From Sepiola atlantica (lineage: Eukaryota > Mollusca > Cephalopoda > Sepiida > Sepiolidae), in NCBI GenBank assembly GCA_963556195.1, contig OY744531.1, forward strand, positions 102,543,642-102,607,641: DNA of 64,000 nucleotides, read 5' to 3'. This document shows positions 30,690 through 42,269 of this stretch, piece after piece (the first letter of the stretch is position 1; each line of letters starts with the position of its first letter). A model generated the notes under the pieces. The model was given only the letters and a program-made list of their open reading frames with translations, searched no databases and was not told the origin of the DNA. A program made the position numbers and the translations under genes.

Positions 30690-31022
30690 TTTACTCCTCT
30701 CCAGGAGTTAGGCACAAGCCCAGTTTTATCTTACTCCCACAAGTAAGATGTGACCCAAGGTTGGGAAAGTGGGGTTTAAAAATTGCCTGGGCAGCCCCGT
30801 CGGCATTCCCCAGTAGGGGCGCCTCAGGAAGTAAGCAATAAACTTACTCCTCCCCCAAAGAGGGAAGGTGAAGCCTGAGAGGGTGGACCTCCTAGAACTG
30901 CACAGGACAGACCCATAGACCGGCGGAAATCAAGCCCCGAAGGCCAAGACATTACCAGTCTATGGGGTGCAGTATCCATCGGAACAGATACTACACTTTG
31001 ATCTTAGCCAAAAGGCCAAGGA
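30690..31022 (-). mobile_element. U2-headed SINE, near full length
   Basis: Minus strand: TCCTTGGCCTTTTGGCTAAG, AAAGTGTAGTATCTGTTCCG, body ('ccttcggggcttgatttccg', 'tgtcctgtgcagttctagga', 'gaatgccgacggggctgccc') and a longer tail ('cttacttgtgggagtaagat', 'cctggagaggagtaaat'). Same order as 19484-19827 with a different tail version. No clear target duplication. Confidence 0.85.
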
Positions 31023-31229
31023 CGAAATAATTTTTTAAACAGTTGATAATGAATTAATGATTGCTGTTATTTATTTGTAATTTTATTGTCCTATGTTTTC
31101 TTTATATGTGCAATAGTTTTGTCGATATAAACAGAAATTAATTAAAGTGAGAAAAGAAAGACATACAGACAGGAAATAAGCAAGAAGAGTTCATATAGAG
31201 AAGGGAGATGGTGACTGTTTGCTGGCTTG

Positions 31230-31269
<40 letters not shown>

Positions 31270-31560
31270 TACCCCCCTTCGACTAGCGACGCCACATTTT
31301 CTTTTTTTTATTGTTTTTAAACGCAATGATTGTTTTATCCTGTAAACAAACGTTTTTCACTTGTGTCAAATGTTCCTTTCCTTTAGGGGAATGACTGTAT
31401 TTTCAGTAAGTTGCCATTCGTTTCGAAATTGTAAGTTAAAAACAAGACTGCCCCCCCCCCCAACCAACACACCATGTCTCAGGCAAATTCATTTCTTCTT
31501 TCTTTTCATTTCTTTACGCTTTTTTTTTTTAAAAGATAAATTTCTCTCAAAATGACCAAA
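31023..31560. other. No gene seen; (CT)n at 31230-31262
   Basis: A CT microsatellite and C/T homopolymer runs (31451, 31520). The 62-64 codon frames are low complexity. Confidence 0.6.
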
Positions 31561-31724
31561 ATGTTAATATTTATCTATTTATATAAATAAATGAAAAAAT
31601 TGTGTTTCGTGTTTACAACAAACTTATTAATGAAATGTTTATTATTGCAAATTTTGGTTTCAAGTATTTCAAGTAGTGAACTTTACGAAGTGATAGCAAG
31701 CTGGCGAAGCCAGCTAGTCTATAT
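31561..31724 (+). mobile_element. Possible Helitron-like 3' end
   Basis: Ends with hairpin AGCTGGC-GAA-GCCAGCT and CTAG followed by T (31703-31724), like the short hairpin plus CTRR end of Helitrons. No 5' end or helicase was found. 40845 and 56380 carry 'gacgttgcc' words of similar flavour. Weak call. Confidence 0.35.
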
Positions 31725-32030
31725 ATAAAATCATAGAATTACGTCAGTAATTTAATTTTTAACATATAAATTATTAATATCATTTCTGATGACCTAAAGA
31801 AAGAAAACATTTACCATTAATTTTTTTATTTAAACTGGAAGATTTCTTTCCAAATTCATTTCAGGTTGTCTAACATGCTATTTGCTTTCTAGCTTCCCCA
31901 TACAATTTGAAATGATTTTGTCCGGACGCATGGTTTTTACTCACTTTTGTGGAATGGCATGAATTTATATTTATTTATATACAAATAAAGTTGAGGATGT
32001 GGATTATCTTATTCACATAAACAAAATTGG
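31725..32030. other. No gene seen
   Basis: AT-rich. Confidence 0.5.
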
Positions 32031-32195
32031 TTTGGCCTTTTGGCTAAGATCAAAGTGTAGTATCTGTTCAGGGCTGCCCAGGCAATTTTTAAACCCCACT
32101 TTCCCGACCCAACCTTGGGTAATATCTTACTTGTGGGAGTAAGATAAAAACTGGCCTTGTGTCTAACTCCTGGAGAGGAGTAAATCAATACATAT
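32031..32195 (+). mobile_element. U2-headed SINE with internal deletion
   Basis: U2 head (TTGGCCTTTTGGCTAAGATC, AAAGTGTAGTATCTGTTC) joined directly at 32069 to AGGGCTGCCCAGGCAATTTT and the full tail ('gggagtaagataaaaactgg', 'cctggagaggagtaaatcaa'). About 160 bp of body is missing relative to 30690-31022. Confidence 0.85.
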
Positions 32196-32207
32196 ATTAG
32201 TTTTGGA

Positions 32208-32208
32208 T

Positions 32209-32240
<32 letters not shown>

Positions 32241-32475
32241 TAGAAGAAAAAAGAGTGATAAATATGAGACGATTGTCCAAATTTATTTCAAATTTCAATT
32301 GTTCAATGCAAGGTGTATTCAGTAATAAACTAGTGTTTATTATTCTTTCCTTAAGCCAAGGCTTTTCAAAGATCGAAATCTTATCATCAGAGGAGAAATA
32401 CAGATGGATAAGTTGGCTTTCGAAAAAACCTATATATATATATATATATATAAGAGAGAGAGAGAGAGAAAAAAA
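32208..32475. other. (AT)n and (GA)n tracts around AT-rich DNA
   Basis: (AT)n at 32208-32228 and 32430-32451, each followed by GA runs. No gene. Confidence 0.7.
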
Positions 32476-33150
32476 TGAAGTGAGACTGAGATGGAAATTG
32501 AGTGAGTGAGTGAGACCGAGATGGAAATTGAGTGAGTGAGTGAGACCGAGATGGAAATTGAGTGAGTGAGTGAGACCGAGATGGAAATTGAGTGAGTGAG
32601 TGAGACCTAGATTGAAATTGAATGAGTGAGTGAGCGAGCGAGACCGAGATGGAAATTTAGTGAGTGAGTGAGACCTAGATTGAAATTGAATGAGTGAGTG
32701 AGTGAGTGAGACCGAGATGGAAATTTAGTGAGTGAGCGAGACCGAGATGGAAATTGAGTGAGTGAGCGAGCGAGACCGAGATGGAAATTGAGTGAGTGAG
32801 CGAGACCGAGATGGAAATTGAGTGAGTGAGCGAGACCTAGATGGAAATTGAGTGAGTGAGCGAGCGAGACCGAGATGGAAATTGAGTGAGTGAGCGAGCG
32901 AGACCGAGATGGAAATTGAGTGAGCGAGCGAGACCGAGATGGAAATTGAGTGAGCGAGCGAGACCGAGATGGAAATTGAGTGAGTGAGCGAGCGAGACCG
33001 AGATGGAAATTGAGTGAGTGAGCGAGTGAGACCGAGATGGAAATTGAGTGAGTGAGACGGAGATGGAAATTGAGTGAGTGAGACGGAGATGGAAATTGAG
33101 TGAGTGAGACGGAGATGGAAATTGAGTGAGTGAGACGGAGATGGAAATTG
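32476..33150. repeat. Purine-rich minisatellite with variable GAGT/GAGC runs
   Basis: About 20 copies of 'gaccgagatggaaattgagt' plus a variable number of gagt or gagc tetramers, so units range from ~26 to ~42 bp. The last units change 'gaccgag' to 'gacggag' and lose the tetramers. The minus-strand frames of 177 and 195 codons (Ser-rich) are artefacts. Confidence 0.95.
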
Positions 33151-33498
33151 CGCGAATGAGACGGAGAGGGGAATAGAATGAGATAAAAAGGGAAATGAAG
33201 TTAGAGGGTGGGAGAGAGAGTGAAAAAGTGAGTGAGAGCAAACTTGAAATAGAGAAAGAGAGGATAAGACGGAGTGAGAAAGGGGAGAAATGGAAAAAGG
33301 GAAAGAGAACAAGTAAAAGATAGAGCAGAAGAATTAGTAACTGAGGAAGAGGGTGACAGAGAAGCAGCAACAGAATGAGTAAGTGAAGGCAAGCAAGGAT
33401 GCTGGAATTGGAACAAGCGAGGAAGAAAGTTTAAATGATACTGAGCATGTGCAGGCTAGTAGTCATAGTAGTAGTAGGAAGGGAGAGTATGAAGATCA
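33151..33498. repeat. Decayed purine-rich DNA
   Basis: Degenerate GA-rich continuation; no gene. Confidence 0.6.
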
Positions 33499-33499
33499 C

Positions 33500-33555
<56 letters not shown>

Positions 33556-33590
33556 TATATATATATATATGAGAGAGAGAGACCTTCTAT
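33499..33590. repeat. (AT)n and (GA)n microsatellites
   Basis: About 70 bp of mostly TA, interrupted by TGTA, followed by (GA)n. Confidence 0.9.
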
Positions 33591-34734
33591 GTGTACAAAG
33601 GAAAGTGAAAGAAAGACTTGGTATCCAATTTCCATGTTAACTAGCATTTTTATCCCCAGGCAAAATCGCATGGATGATCAACTGTTTCCTATGGAATAAA
33701 TCTCTCCTCTCCATGTCATGGTTGTTATTCATGAAAAGCAGGACGGTCAATACAAGATAGCGTCAATGTTATTACACAGAATGATTAGATATTTTAGAGA
33801 CGGCAATTTCTGGTTTTAGTAATCTTTTAGCCAAAGTTGTCTTTTTCCTATACTAGTTACCAAATAAGGCTTTTAAGTGTATGTTACTCTCTTCTAGTAG
33901 ATAATGTGTAAATGAATATTTCCTCAATCCAGTCGTCATGCATTTTTATTTGTAGTCTTTTTTTTTTAGACATTTATTAACTAATTTTTAAATAAGCGTT
34001 TGAATAATGTATAGATGCATGTAGGCGTAAGATAAATCCACTGAACTATAACCCAGAAAGACTGAACTAGTAGGAGCCCAACATTCACTCACACGTAACA
34101 TGGGACTACGTAGATAGCTATTGTAAACTCGACCCTGAGTAACAAGTGAAAGTGAATGACAGGTTAATGGGAATAATCTCCGTAAACTTGCCCCATACAG
34201 TTCGTACATGCAAGATCGAACCTAATTAACAACCAGCACGGATCATATCAACAGGATAGTAAAATGAGTTCACAACTTCCACCTTCTACAAACCGTCCAC
34301 AGAGAACTGAGTACAGGACCTTTCTTTTAATTGGACGAACAGTAGAACTTCCGTTTCAATAGGGATCAATATTCCTTGCAGCTGGCTGTACCTCTTGTGA
34401 ACCCAATGAGGAGAGCCTGTGCAGAATGCAAAGCTGTTGCCAACACATGATCTGCAAAAAAAAACATGGAAACTTGCTAAAATCTTTCGGAGTACGCAGA
34501 TTAGGGTGACTGATTGTAACTTGTTTCCTCATGTTTACTCGAACACACTTCAACTCCATATTGGTTTTCAGCAGGTTGAACTTTGCATGCAAACAAAATA
34601 AAAAAATAGTATATAATGTTTATGAAATATGAGTTTAAATCAAAGAATTGTAGGAGACGTTTTGTTATGTATATTGTAAGAATGTTATGGAAACACGATT
34701 GTAGATTATATTTCTGAATTTTTTAGATGAGGAT
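33591..34734. other. No gene seen
   Basis: Ordinary AT-rich DNA. The 60-78 codon frames on both strands at 33988-34601 have no domain. Confidence 0.5.
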
Positions 34735-35064
34735 TGATAAGTTGCATAATTTTTGTTATTCGGACTACATTTCTCATCTTGAGTGTTATCATCACAACGT
34801 TTCAACCGCTGTATCTTCCAGCCTTCTTCAGGTGTATCTCTTCGAACTCGGGAATATTTCTGTCGAACTCAGGAATCTGGACGGAACCCTTTATTCAATC
34901 CACGGGGGTAGCATGCTCTTGTTCCGCCCGCTATGACTGGGAGAAGTCTTCAGTAATTCACAATTCTTTGTATCGCCCGCACTAAGGATTGAACCTTCAA
35001 CCATCAGATGACTGTCATTTAGAACTGAATTTAACTTAGTACTATATCCACTGTGCCACGATTG
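34735..35064 (-). mobile_element. tRNA-derived SINE
   Basis: Minus strand: CGTGGCACAGTGGATATAGT (A box TGGCNNAGTGG), then GGTTGAAGGTTCAATCCTTA (B box GGTTCAATCC) about 65 nt on, then body 'gagcatgctacccccgtgga', 'gggttccgtccagattcctg', 'acacctgaagaaggctggaa', 'cgttgtgatgataacactca'. A related but rearranged copy lies at 27601-28172. The two frames of 69 and 83 codons are not genes. Confidence 0.75.
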
Positions 35065-35599
35065 TAGATGTTAGCGTATCATTCGTAATCTGAAAATGTA
35101 ACTGTGGAAAATCTTTTTTATTAGCAATATAATTCCTGATAGGTGTAGTGATCAATATGAAGTGAGCAGACAATGTAATACGAAAAGGTGATCCTAATTA
35201 GATTTCTACCATATTTATTTTATGGTGTAATGGGTCGAAGGACGAGGACTTATTACTGTGAGCAGGGGGTTAGTCACTCCTACTCCCACACTAAAATTAG
35301 TAATCAAAGAGAAAACGGCTGATCGGACAGAATATAAAAATTGTTTGAACAAAACTAAATTATAAAAAAAACATGTATCAATAATTGTCCTAAATTGCAT
35401 ACAAAGCAGAATTTTAGATTGTAGCTTCTGCTTATGGAGCTCTACCATCAATCAAATTGGAAAAAACATCTTACTTTACTTTATATATAAGCTCTATGTC
35501 TGTAAATAAATATATATATGAAATGTATATGCTGAATATATTTATAAAATATATATAATGTGTATGTATATCCTGATATATTTGGATATAGTGTGTGTA
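35065..35599. other. No gene seen
   Basis: AT-rich with TA/TG stretches at 35505-35600. Confidence 0.5.
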
Positions 35600-36030
35600 T
35601 ATATATATGTCTATGTAATGACAGGGCAATGGTCAGATGGATCTGTTTGGTGAAGCCTGAACAGTACGTTTCTTTTGAATCCCTGCTCTCACAGGTCGAC
35701 TTGAAAAGCCTTGCGGACATCATGCAGAAGAACAGACTGCGTTGGTTGGGTCACATTGAGCGTAGCGATGGCTGGATTGCTAAAGTCCGAAAGTTGAATG
35801 TGCCAGCAGAGAACATCACCACTGGCAGACCCAAGTTGACTTGGGAGGACGTAGTCAAACGTGATAGGAAGGCCATGGGTATGGATTCCATCAAGCCTTG
35901 CCAAAGACAGGAGTGGAGAGGAAGACTTAGATTTCGAGACTAGACAATCAGGCCCCACCCTCCTCAGAAGATTAATTGTGGCCTGATTCAACAAATAAAC
36001 CGGTTGTTGTTGTTGATGATGATGATGATA
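35600..36030 (+). mobile_element. LINE 3' end with intact ORF2 C-terminus
   Basis: An open frame from about 35600 to the stop at 35943 encodes the post-RT region: DIMQKNRLRWLGHIERS, then GRPKLTWEDVVKRD, then a stop. A ~60-bp 3' UTR ends in GTT/GAT trinucleotide repeats (36005-36030). RTE/Jockey-type. The C-terminus is uninterrupted, unlike the other LINE ends here, so this may be a younger insertion, though 5' truncated. Confidence 0.8.
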
Positions 36031-36612
36031 AACATATGTATAAGATTTGTTAATGTGTGTGTATATATTTATATGTGTATCATACACTGGAGAGAAAAAC
36101 AGTATAACGATTAGTATTTTCAAATTGATATCAGCTCTTGAAGTTTTGCTGCCAATTTGGCCTTAGAATATCTGATTATCATCTACAGAAAAGACAAAAT
36201 ATATCAACAGATCAAACAGAGGCCACAAGGACGACTCTTTCTCAACAAGCTGATAAGGTCTCATCAGATCATGAGGCATTTCTCTGACCACCCTGACACA
36301 CTAGCAATAATTGTTCAGATGCGAAAACAATAGCGGACCCCAGGGTCATCGTTGATAAAGTAATTATCCAATCTTAAAAGAAATGCTATTCGAATCTTCT
36401 AGCATATATAATGTTCTATATTTTGAGTAAAATTGGATTGGTTTAGTTAGTCAGCGTTTTTGGATCAATTGATGTTGAAACACAATTCACATATCGTAAG
36501 CAATTCATTGATCAAAAATTTATATTTTACCCAATGCTGGTGTGAGGGGTTGATGTCACTTCTCTGGACGTATTATACAGGGGCCCCTACTACATGATTA
36601 TTTTTTTGTAAA
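36031..36612. other. No gene seen
   Basis: AT-rich intervening DNA. Confidence 0.5.
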
Positions 36613-36617
36613 CAACA

Positions 36618-36845
36618 TGTCCGTCCTGTGCAGTTCTAGGAGGTGCACCCTCCTAGGCTTTGCCTTCTCACCCTTTGAGAGGGGGTTAGTTTATTGCTAA
36701 TCACCTGAAGCGGCCCTACCGGGGAATGCCAATGGGGCTGCCCAGGCAATTTTTAAATGGCCAGAGTGCTAAAATTCTCGAGCGCTGGTGATTTCCCACT
36801 TTCCCGACCTTGTGTCACATCTTACCTTGTGGGAGGAAGATAAAT
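36618..36845 (+). mobile_element. U2-family SINE, 5'-truncated (body and tail)
   Basis: Begins within the body at 'gtcctgtgcagttctaggag' and runs to 'cttgtgggaggaagataaat', lacking the U2 head. AACATGT occurs just before (36614) and after (36849), which may be a 7-bp target duplication. Confidence 0.8.
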
Positions 36846-36869
36846 AGAAACATGTGTTCATTTTATATC

Positions 36870-37975
36870 ATCATTATCAGCAGCAGCAACAGCAGCATCA
36901 CGTCTGACATCATGCTGACATATGTTAGACGGCTTTTAGAAATTGACTCCCAAACTGACCTAAAAGTCTTTATTTATCCCAATGGGTCTCAATTCCATTC
37001 TTATCATTTCTTCCTATGTTTTCCATGACCATCTTCTGCCAACTGACCCTGCTACCTCAGCTGTTCTACATCTACTAACCCGAAGACTCTCGTCCATTCT
37101 TTCAATATAACCAAACCAATAAAGTTTCCTCTTTTGCACCCACCTCCCTATACTGTTCAGATTTTGTCTTCCTCTGAGGTCATCAGATCTAAGCCTTTTA
37201 AAGCTCACATTATGCATTCATTGTACCATTCTCATATCAGTCTCCTCATTCAACACATATCCTGAACCCTCATTGGCCAGATTTCACTTCCATATATCAT
37301 CACACTGTGTACACATGCCTGACAGACTCTTCCTTTGGTCAACAGTGGTAATGCTCTGCTGGTTAGTAATAACAGAAGTCTCTTGAACTTACTCAATCCA
37401 CCCCTAACTCTTGCAATCACACTAACACCAGCTCCTCCCTGTGCTCCAATGATATCACCAAGCTAATAAAATTTCTGAACAACCTCTACATCGGACCGTA
37501 ACCCTAACCTCTACATCTTCGACATCCAAATATACTTTCTCCACATCGTCTCTATTGTCTTACACTTCTTGCGCACAAACTACTTACCATCTTTTAATCT
37601 ACCTGTAATTTTGTACTTTTTCTGTACCGAACGCTGACAAGTACCATTAAAAAAAATTGAGTTACGCTCGACTCCGATTCAACAAAATGAGAAGATAAAC
37701 AAAATAACTTTAAAAAGTAAAAATAGCTCAGAAAAGTTGATTCATTTATGTAAATTGTTTCATAAGAAAACCTTTTTCCCAATATACTTTCCCCACATCA
37801 TCTCTATTGTCTTCTTGCGCACAAACTGGTGATCATCTTTTAATCTACCTGTAATTCCATTGCACTTCTTGTGTACCCAATGCTTACAATTTCCACAAAA
37901 AATTGAGTTGCTCCCAACTTCCTTTCCACAAACTAAGCAGGGGAACTTTCCACTTTCTGATGGCTGACTAACACT
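36870..37975 (-). mobile_element. LINE 3' region, broken
   Basis: Minus strand RT C-terminal region: NSIGRWVQKRKLYWFGYIER and a preceding LKRLRSDDLRGRQNL in the 67-codon frame at 37014-37217, with upstream pieces to about 37570. 37540-37650 and 37778-37920 are two copies of the same segment ('catcttttaatctacctgta'), so the element is internally duplicated or two copies lie nested. Confidence 0.75.
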
Positions 37976-37984
37976 AAAACCACT

Positions 37985-38160
37985 GATCGTCCCGATTTAC
38001 TTGCCTCCCCACGAGGGCAAAGTTCAACACAAGATCGTTTTTTTTATGTGATGGATATGCAGTACCTCAAAAAGGGGCACTCTGAATGGGACGACAAAAT
38101 AAGAATCTCTCCTCCTCTAACCGAGGGCAGAACACATACTACACTTTGATCCCAGCCTGA
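37985..38160 (-). mobile_element. U2-headed SINE, third body type (copy 2)
   Basis: Minus strand: 'gctgggatcaaagtgtagta', then 'tgttctgccctcggttagag', 'attcagagtgcccctttttg'-like sequence and the end 'ccctcgtggggaggcaagta'. It shares head and end with 20887-21112. Confidence 0.65.
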
Positions 38161-38585
38161 TCATAAACAACGGAAGTTTGATGGAATTTGATCTTGCGCC
38201 AGATTAACGTGCATGCAAACTAATTAACGTTTTCTTGTTTTGTGTTTTATTTTTTAAATATCTTGTGACTATTAAAAGCGATTCTATAAACTTTTCTCAA
38301 CAGTAAAGCATAAAGAAATAAAACTAAAGAGGCCTCCAGAGCACTGCTGTACTGACATTCCAGTGCTTCATGGCAGACTTTGGGTCCATTCTCTGGTTGA
38401 GGGTTCAGAAATACGGGCGTTAAAATTTTTCCTAATAGTTATTACTAAATGAATACAATGGATGGCTTCAGAAATAATGGTCAAAGAATGAAGGGCATTG
38501 TTGAGTGTCCTCTGATGAGATATTTAAAAGTATTTGATCTGTGAGTACATATTATATATTCTGTGTGATTGTGTCTAATTAGATA
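38161..38585. other. No gene; dispersed repeat at 38455-38545
   Basis: 'cttcagaaataatggtcaaa' and 'tgatgagatatttaaaagta' also occur, diverged, at 49310-49400 (+) and 61990-62130 (-). Otherwise unremarkable. Confidence 0.55.
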
Positions 38586-38935
38586 TACTAGCAAAAATAT
38601 GCTCCCTCTGGTCGCATATTTTTGCTGGTATATGTAATGAATGAACATATACTATATTACTCCCTCCCGCAAAGGTAATGCCTAGGAGGATGGTATCATG
38701 ACAATGGATCAGATACTACACTCCCCTTTTCTGAAAAGAAGGAAGTAATGCCTCGGATGATGATCTCATGAAAATAGAACAGATAATACACTCCCACCAC
38801 ACAAGAATGGAGGAGATAATGCCTGGGAGGATGGCATTATATCTAAAGAACATACTAACTACCCCTGAAAGATAGTACATTAGTCTGAAATAGTAAACTG
38901 AATTGAGCATTAAAAGATAGCAATAGTATAGTTTC
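38586..38935 (-). repeat. U2-motif tandem array with conserved flanks
   Basis: Minus strand units contain 'agtgtagtatctg' variants and 'ataccatcctcctaggcatt'. The outer flank 'atatgctccctctgg' recurs at 61035 next to the other array, and the inner flank 'ctgaattgagcatt' recurs at 61915, so the whole unit, not just the repeat, is dispersed. Confidence 0.75.
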
Positions 38936-39240
38936 GGTTTCGGTCAACAGAAGCTGAAGAGAGCCGGATGGCTAAGTCCTTCTGTGCTTGAAACTGACGG
39001 TATGAATGTTGTACTAATTTTTCTGTACCAAAATATATATATATATATATAAGTGTTTTAAGGTTCATATTTTTTTTTTAAAAGCATCTATTGTTAAATT
39101 TAAGAAGGAATAGGTAAAATAAATACCTTTTGAAGCATTAAGATGCGATATCAATTTTTTTTTATAAAAAAGAAAAATAATAAATCGAAACCGATTTTTT
39201 TTTTTAATATATATATATACATATATATATATATATGCAT
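38936..39240. other. AT-rich DNA with (AT)n at 39038 and 39207-39236
   Basis: 38940-39035 shares 'gacggta..aatgttgta' with the foldback right arm at 6515-6540. Small minus frames are low complexity. Confidence 0.5.
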
Positions 39241-39430
39241 AAGATTGATAGAAGGATAAAATGTATAGAACAAAATGAAATGAAAAAGGGGACAAACCGC
39301 AAAATAGAAGACAGAATCACACCAGAAAAGCATCAGTCGACTGATATTTCGTTTCTTTTATTACCAGAAACTTTATCAGAGTGAAAAACAGAGATGGTAT
39401 TTATGATACATTTTATACAAGAGACGAATT
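39241..39430 (-). repeat. Ribozyme-like terminus, decayed
   Basis: Minus strand: CTGATAA (39379-39373), stem GTTTC...GAAAC, GAAA, then ATCAG-TCGA-CTGAT. The layout is hammerhead-like, but the invariant G8 is A and no clear cleavage site follows. Located beside (AT)n like the other ribozyme ends. Confidence 0.5.
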
Positions 39431-40844
39431 TCGAGGAAGGAACAGAAAAAGAGCCGATTAAGGAGAGAAGGTTTGTTAGAATGTAGGTAGATGGTAGTTC
39501 GTTGAACTAAAGAATTTTGGGTGATAGCCCCACCATGGGAGGAGAAAGGGAGAGAGGTTAGTGGAAAGGCACAAAATAAGTGAAAATAAAGTCAGTATGA
39601 CTTGTATCTAGATATGTGGTTCATTGATAACTACCTCAAAGAACTACTATCTCCATACATTCTACCCAATATATATAACCCCTCTTACTAGTCCATCGTC
39701 TTATCCCCCCCCTATGATAGGGACTACCGCCCAAATTCTTTAGTTGCAAGGGTTGACATGCTGTAAAACCATACAAAATATCTGCACTGTCTCTTTCCAA
39801 TAAGTATTGATTTATTGCATCACTACTTTCTAAAAGATTTGATGAGGTCGACTTTCCGAGGAAAACTCTGTGTTGGATAGTATTTTAATAATTTATTTTA
39901 TTGCTTATTTGCCCAACTTTATAATTCTCTATCTAAATGGCTACATGATTTTTCCCCCCTTTTAAATACTGCAAACCTGTGATTCGGATGTGTCTGAACG
40001 CATCCAGCTCACAGGCAAAAAAAAGGCAGATCTTTTTTTTTCTTCTTCTTCGGCACATCTCATTTCAGACTGTCTGTCAATGACGTCATATCCTGACATG
40101 CACACTTACCCTCTAACTTGACTTCTACATTAAATTTTCCATTATCTACTTAATTTCAACCTTACATGAAACATTTACGATTTTAACTTTACTTTTACGC
40201 ACACACATCGAAATACTCTACAAAATTTTCTGGAAAACTCAACAACCAATCAAAATCTTTCTCCAATAACTATTCATTTATCAGAGCACTACTTTCTAAA
40301 AACTTCATGTTATTTATATCATTTTTTTTCATTCCTTAAATGTTTGTCCCTTATAATTCTCTCTTTAAAATGGCTACTTATGATTTTTTTTCATTCCTTA
40401 AATGTTTGTCCATTATAATTCTCTCTTTAAAATGGCTGATTATGATTTTTTTTTCCTTTTAAATACTGTAAACCTGTGATTATTTTGGAGGATTTGCTCT
40501 GAGGATAATGATATCTCTGGAAACACTGGATAATGGTTGGTGGCACATTTTGCATAATCAGAAAAAAAAAATGTAAATAATTATATATGCAGATAAGGGT
40601 CATGGTGTCACATATAATTTTGACATGTGACAAGAACACTAACATGTTATGGTCGATAATCATTGGAAATACAGATTTCTTGACCTCTGCATATTTGTTA
40701 ATATGCATTCATTTAGTTTGCTGCCTTGCTGCTTCAGATTCGTTTGAATAATTTCTTCTTGGCATTTTCTAATTTATTCTGACAAAAATATACTTTAAAA
40801 AAAATCTGAATATCAGTTTAAATATATTATACCAGCTGTAGCTA
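39431..40844. other. No gene seen; short tandem duplication at 40320-40445
   Basis: 'ttcattccttaaatgtttgt' and 'taattctctctttaaaatgg' are tandemly duplicated with a ~63-bp period, with a diverged third piece near 39910. No exon recognised. Confidence 0.5.
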
Positions 40845-41500
40845 TCCGACGTTGCCCGGGATGCGGTAACGTCATTTTAGTTTTTAAGTTTTTATTTGTT
40901 TTAACATAATTTTAAGTTATACAGAAAAAAAAAAATTGTAAGGGAGAGAACTCTTTTTATATTCTTCAATTATAAATATTAGTTATTCCGCTTGCTGATT
41001 TTGATTTCTCGCTCAAAATTGAAAAAATGTTTCCATATTACTAGTTGTCTGGGCGGGCTACATAATTTTTAAAGCAAACTGTAAAACAGTGCACTATTAT
41101 AGTGCCAATAACATAGTACAGCAATAACAAATGAAAATTTGCTAGTCAGAATCAAAATCTGATACATCAGATTAAATTCTATTTAGGTCCTAATTTTTTA
41201 AATCCTACAGGATAACTTTATATGTTAGATGTCTTATTGTAATGGAGATTTTGTGTCTTTCTGTAACGGAAATGATGTTTAATTTAGCAAAATAGGATAT
41301 CATCTATATAATAATATGCTAAGGCATCTCATGTTCGTATGTACGTCATCGCCTTTTACACATTGAAAAAATGAGATCATCTGATCAGCAAAGATGGTGA
41401 TTGGTGATTAATCTGATGTCGCTAAGGTAAAAAAATTCTGACTTTACCCATTTTAGAATGAATTGTTCTAAAATCACATTATGATGGTCAAATCCTGTCA
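40845..41500. other. No gene seen; 'cgacgttgcccggg' motif at 40858
   Basis: The motif resembles the end of a common rolling-circle or MITE family (minus strand, ending CTGG), but no partner end is seen. Remainder AT-rich. Confidence 0.35.
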
Positions 41501-41504
41501 GATC

Positions 41505-41868
41505 TATTATGCTCAATTATGCTCAATTATGCTCAATTACGCTCAATTACGCTCAATTACGCTCAATTATGCTCAATTACACTCAATTATGCTCAAGTAT
41601 GCTCAATTACGCTCAATTACGCTCAATTATGCTCAATTACGTGCATGCTCAATTATGCTCAATTACGCTCAATTATGCTCACTTACGCTCAATTATGCTC
41701 AATTATGCTAAATTACGCTCATGCACAATTATGCTCAATTACGCTCAATTATGCTCACTTACGCTCATGCTCATTTATGCTCAATTACGCTCACTTATGC
41801 TCAATTACGCTCAATTACGCTCATGCTCAATTACGCTCAATTATGCTCAATTATGCTCAATTACGCTC
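41505..41868. repeat. 10-bp satellite (gctcaattayn)
   Basis: About 36 copies of a 10-bp unit, gctcaattat or gctcaattac, with short 'gctcatgctcat' interruptions. The period is close to one helical turn, so the A/T steps stay in phase. Three overlapping frames (LNYAQLRSI-type peptides, 76-145 codons) are artefacts. Confidence 0.95.
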
Positions 41869-42269
41869 GTTGGGGAATGTATTAAGACGTATTAATCCCA
41901 CCTCTGCTATAATTAAAATTCTTACCTGTGTTCAACTAATCATATACAATTGTTGACAATAAGTATTGTTTTGGCATTAAATGACCTCTAAACAGTTAAT
42001 GTTGTAAACCAGGCTGTATTTCTTTGATTTCTTTGATTCCCACGGATTGTCTCTCATTCTCTTTGTCAAAAGAAACAGCTGTTCGTCTCTCTGATTGCTG
42101 ATTTCTAGTTGTAAAGATCGATGTATCCATCGTAGAGATGTTATTCCTTCAACGGAATCTCTAATATCGTATTAAGTGTGCAAATACTGCTTTCGGTAAA
42201 CTTCGTCTCAGAGTCTTTGATGATTTAAGGTTTGATACCAAAATACTAGTGCATTATCTTTTCAAATGC
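41869..42269. other. No gene seen
   Basis: Contains a lone 'ggcattaaatgacct' unit (41973). Otherwise plain. Confidence 0.5.

Noticed and set aside
32725..33370. Ser/Phe-rich minus frames of 177-195 codons
   Set aside because: Pure minisatellite translation.
34735..34850. CTGAAGA...GAAA on the minus strand of the tRNA-SINE as a hammerhead
   Set aside because: Stem II pairs poorly and stem III is unclear; the 28080 copy has CTGAAGC.
41481..41956. LNYAQLRS-type repeat proteins
   Set aside because: Three frames of the 10-bp satellite are all open because 10 is not a multiple of 3 and the unit lacks stops.
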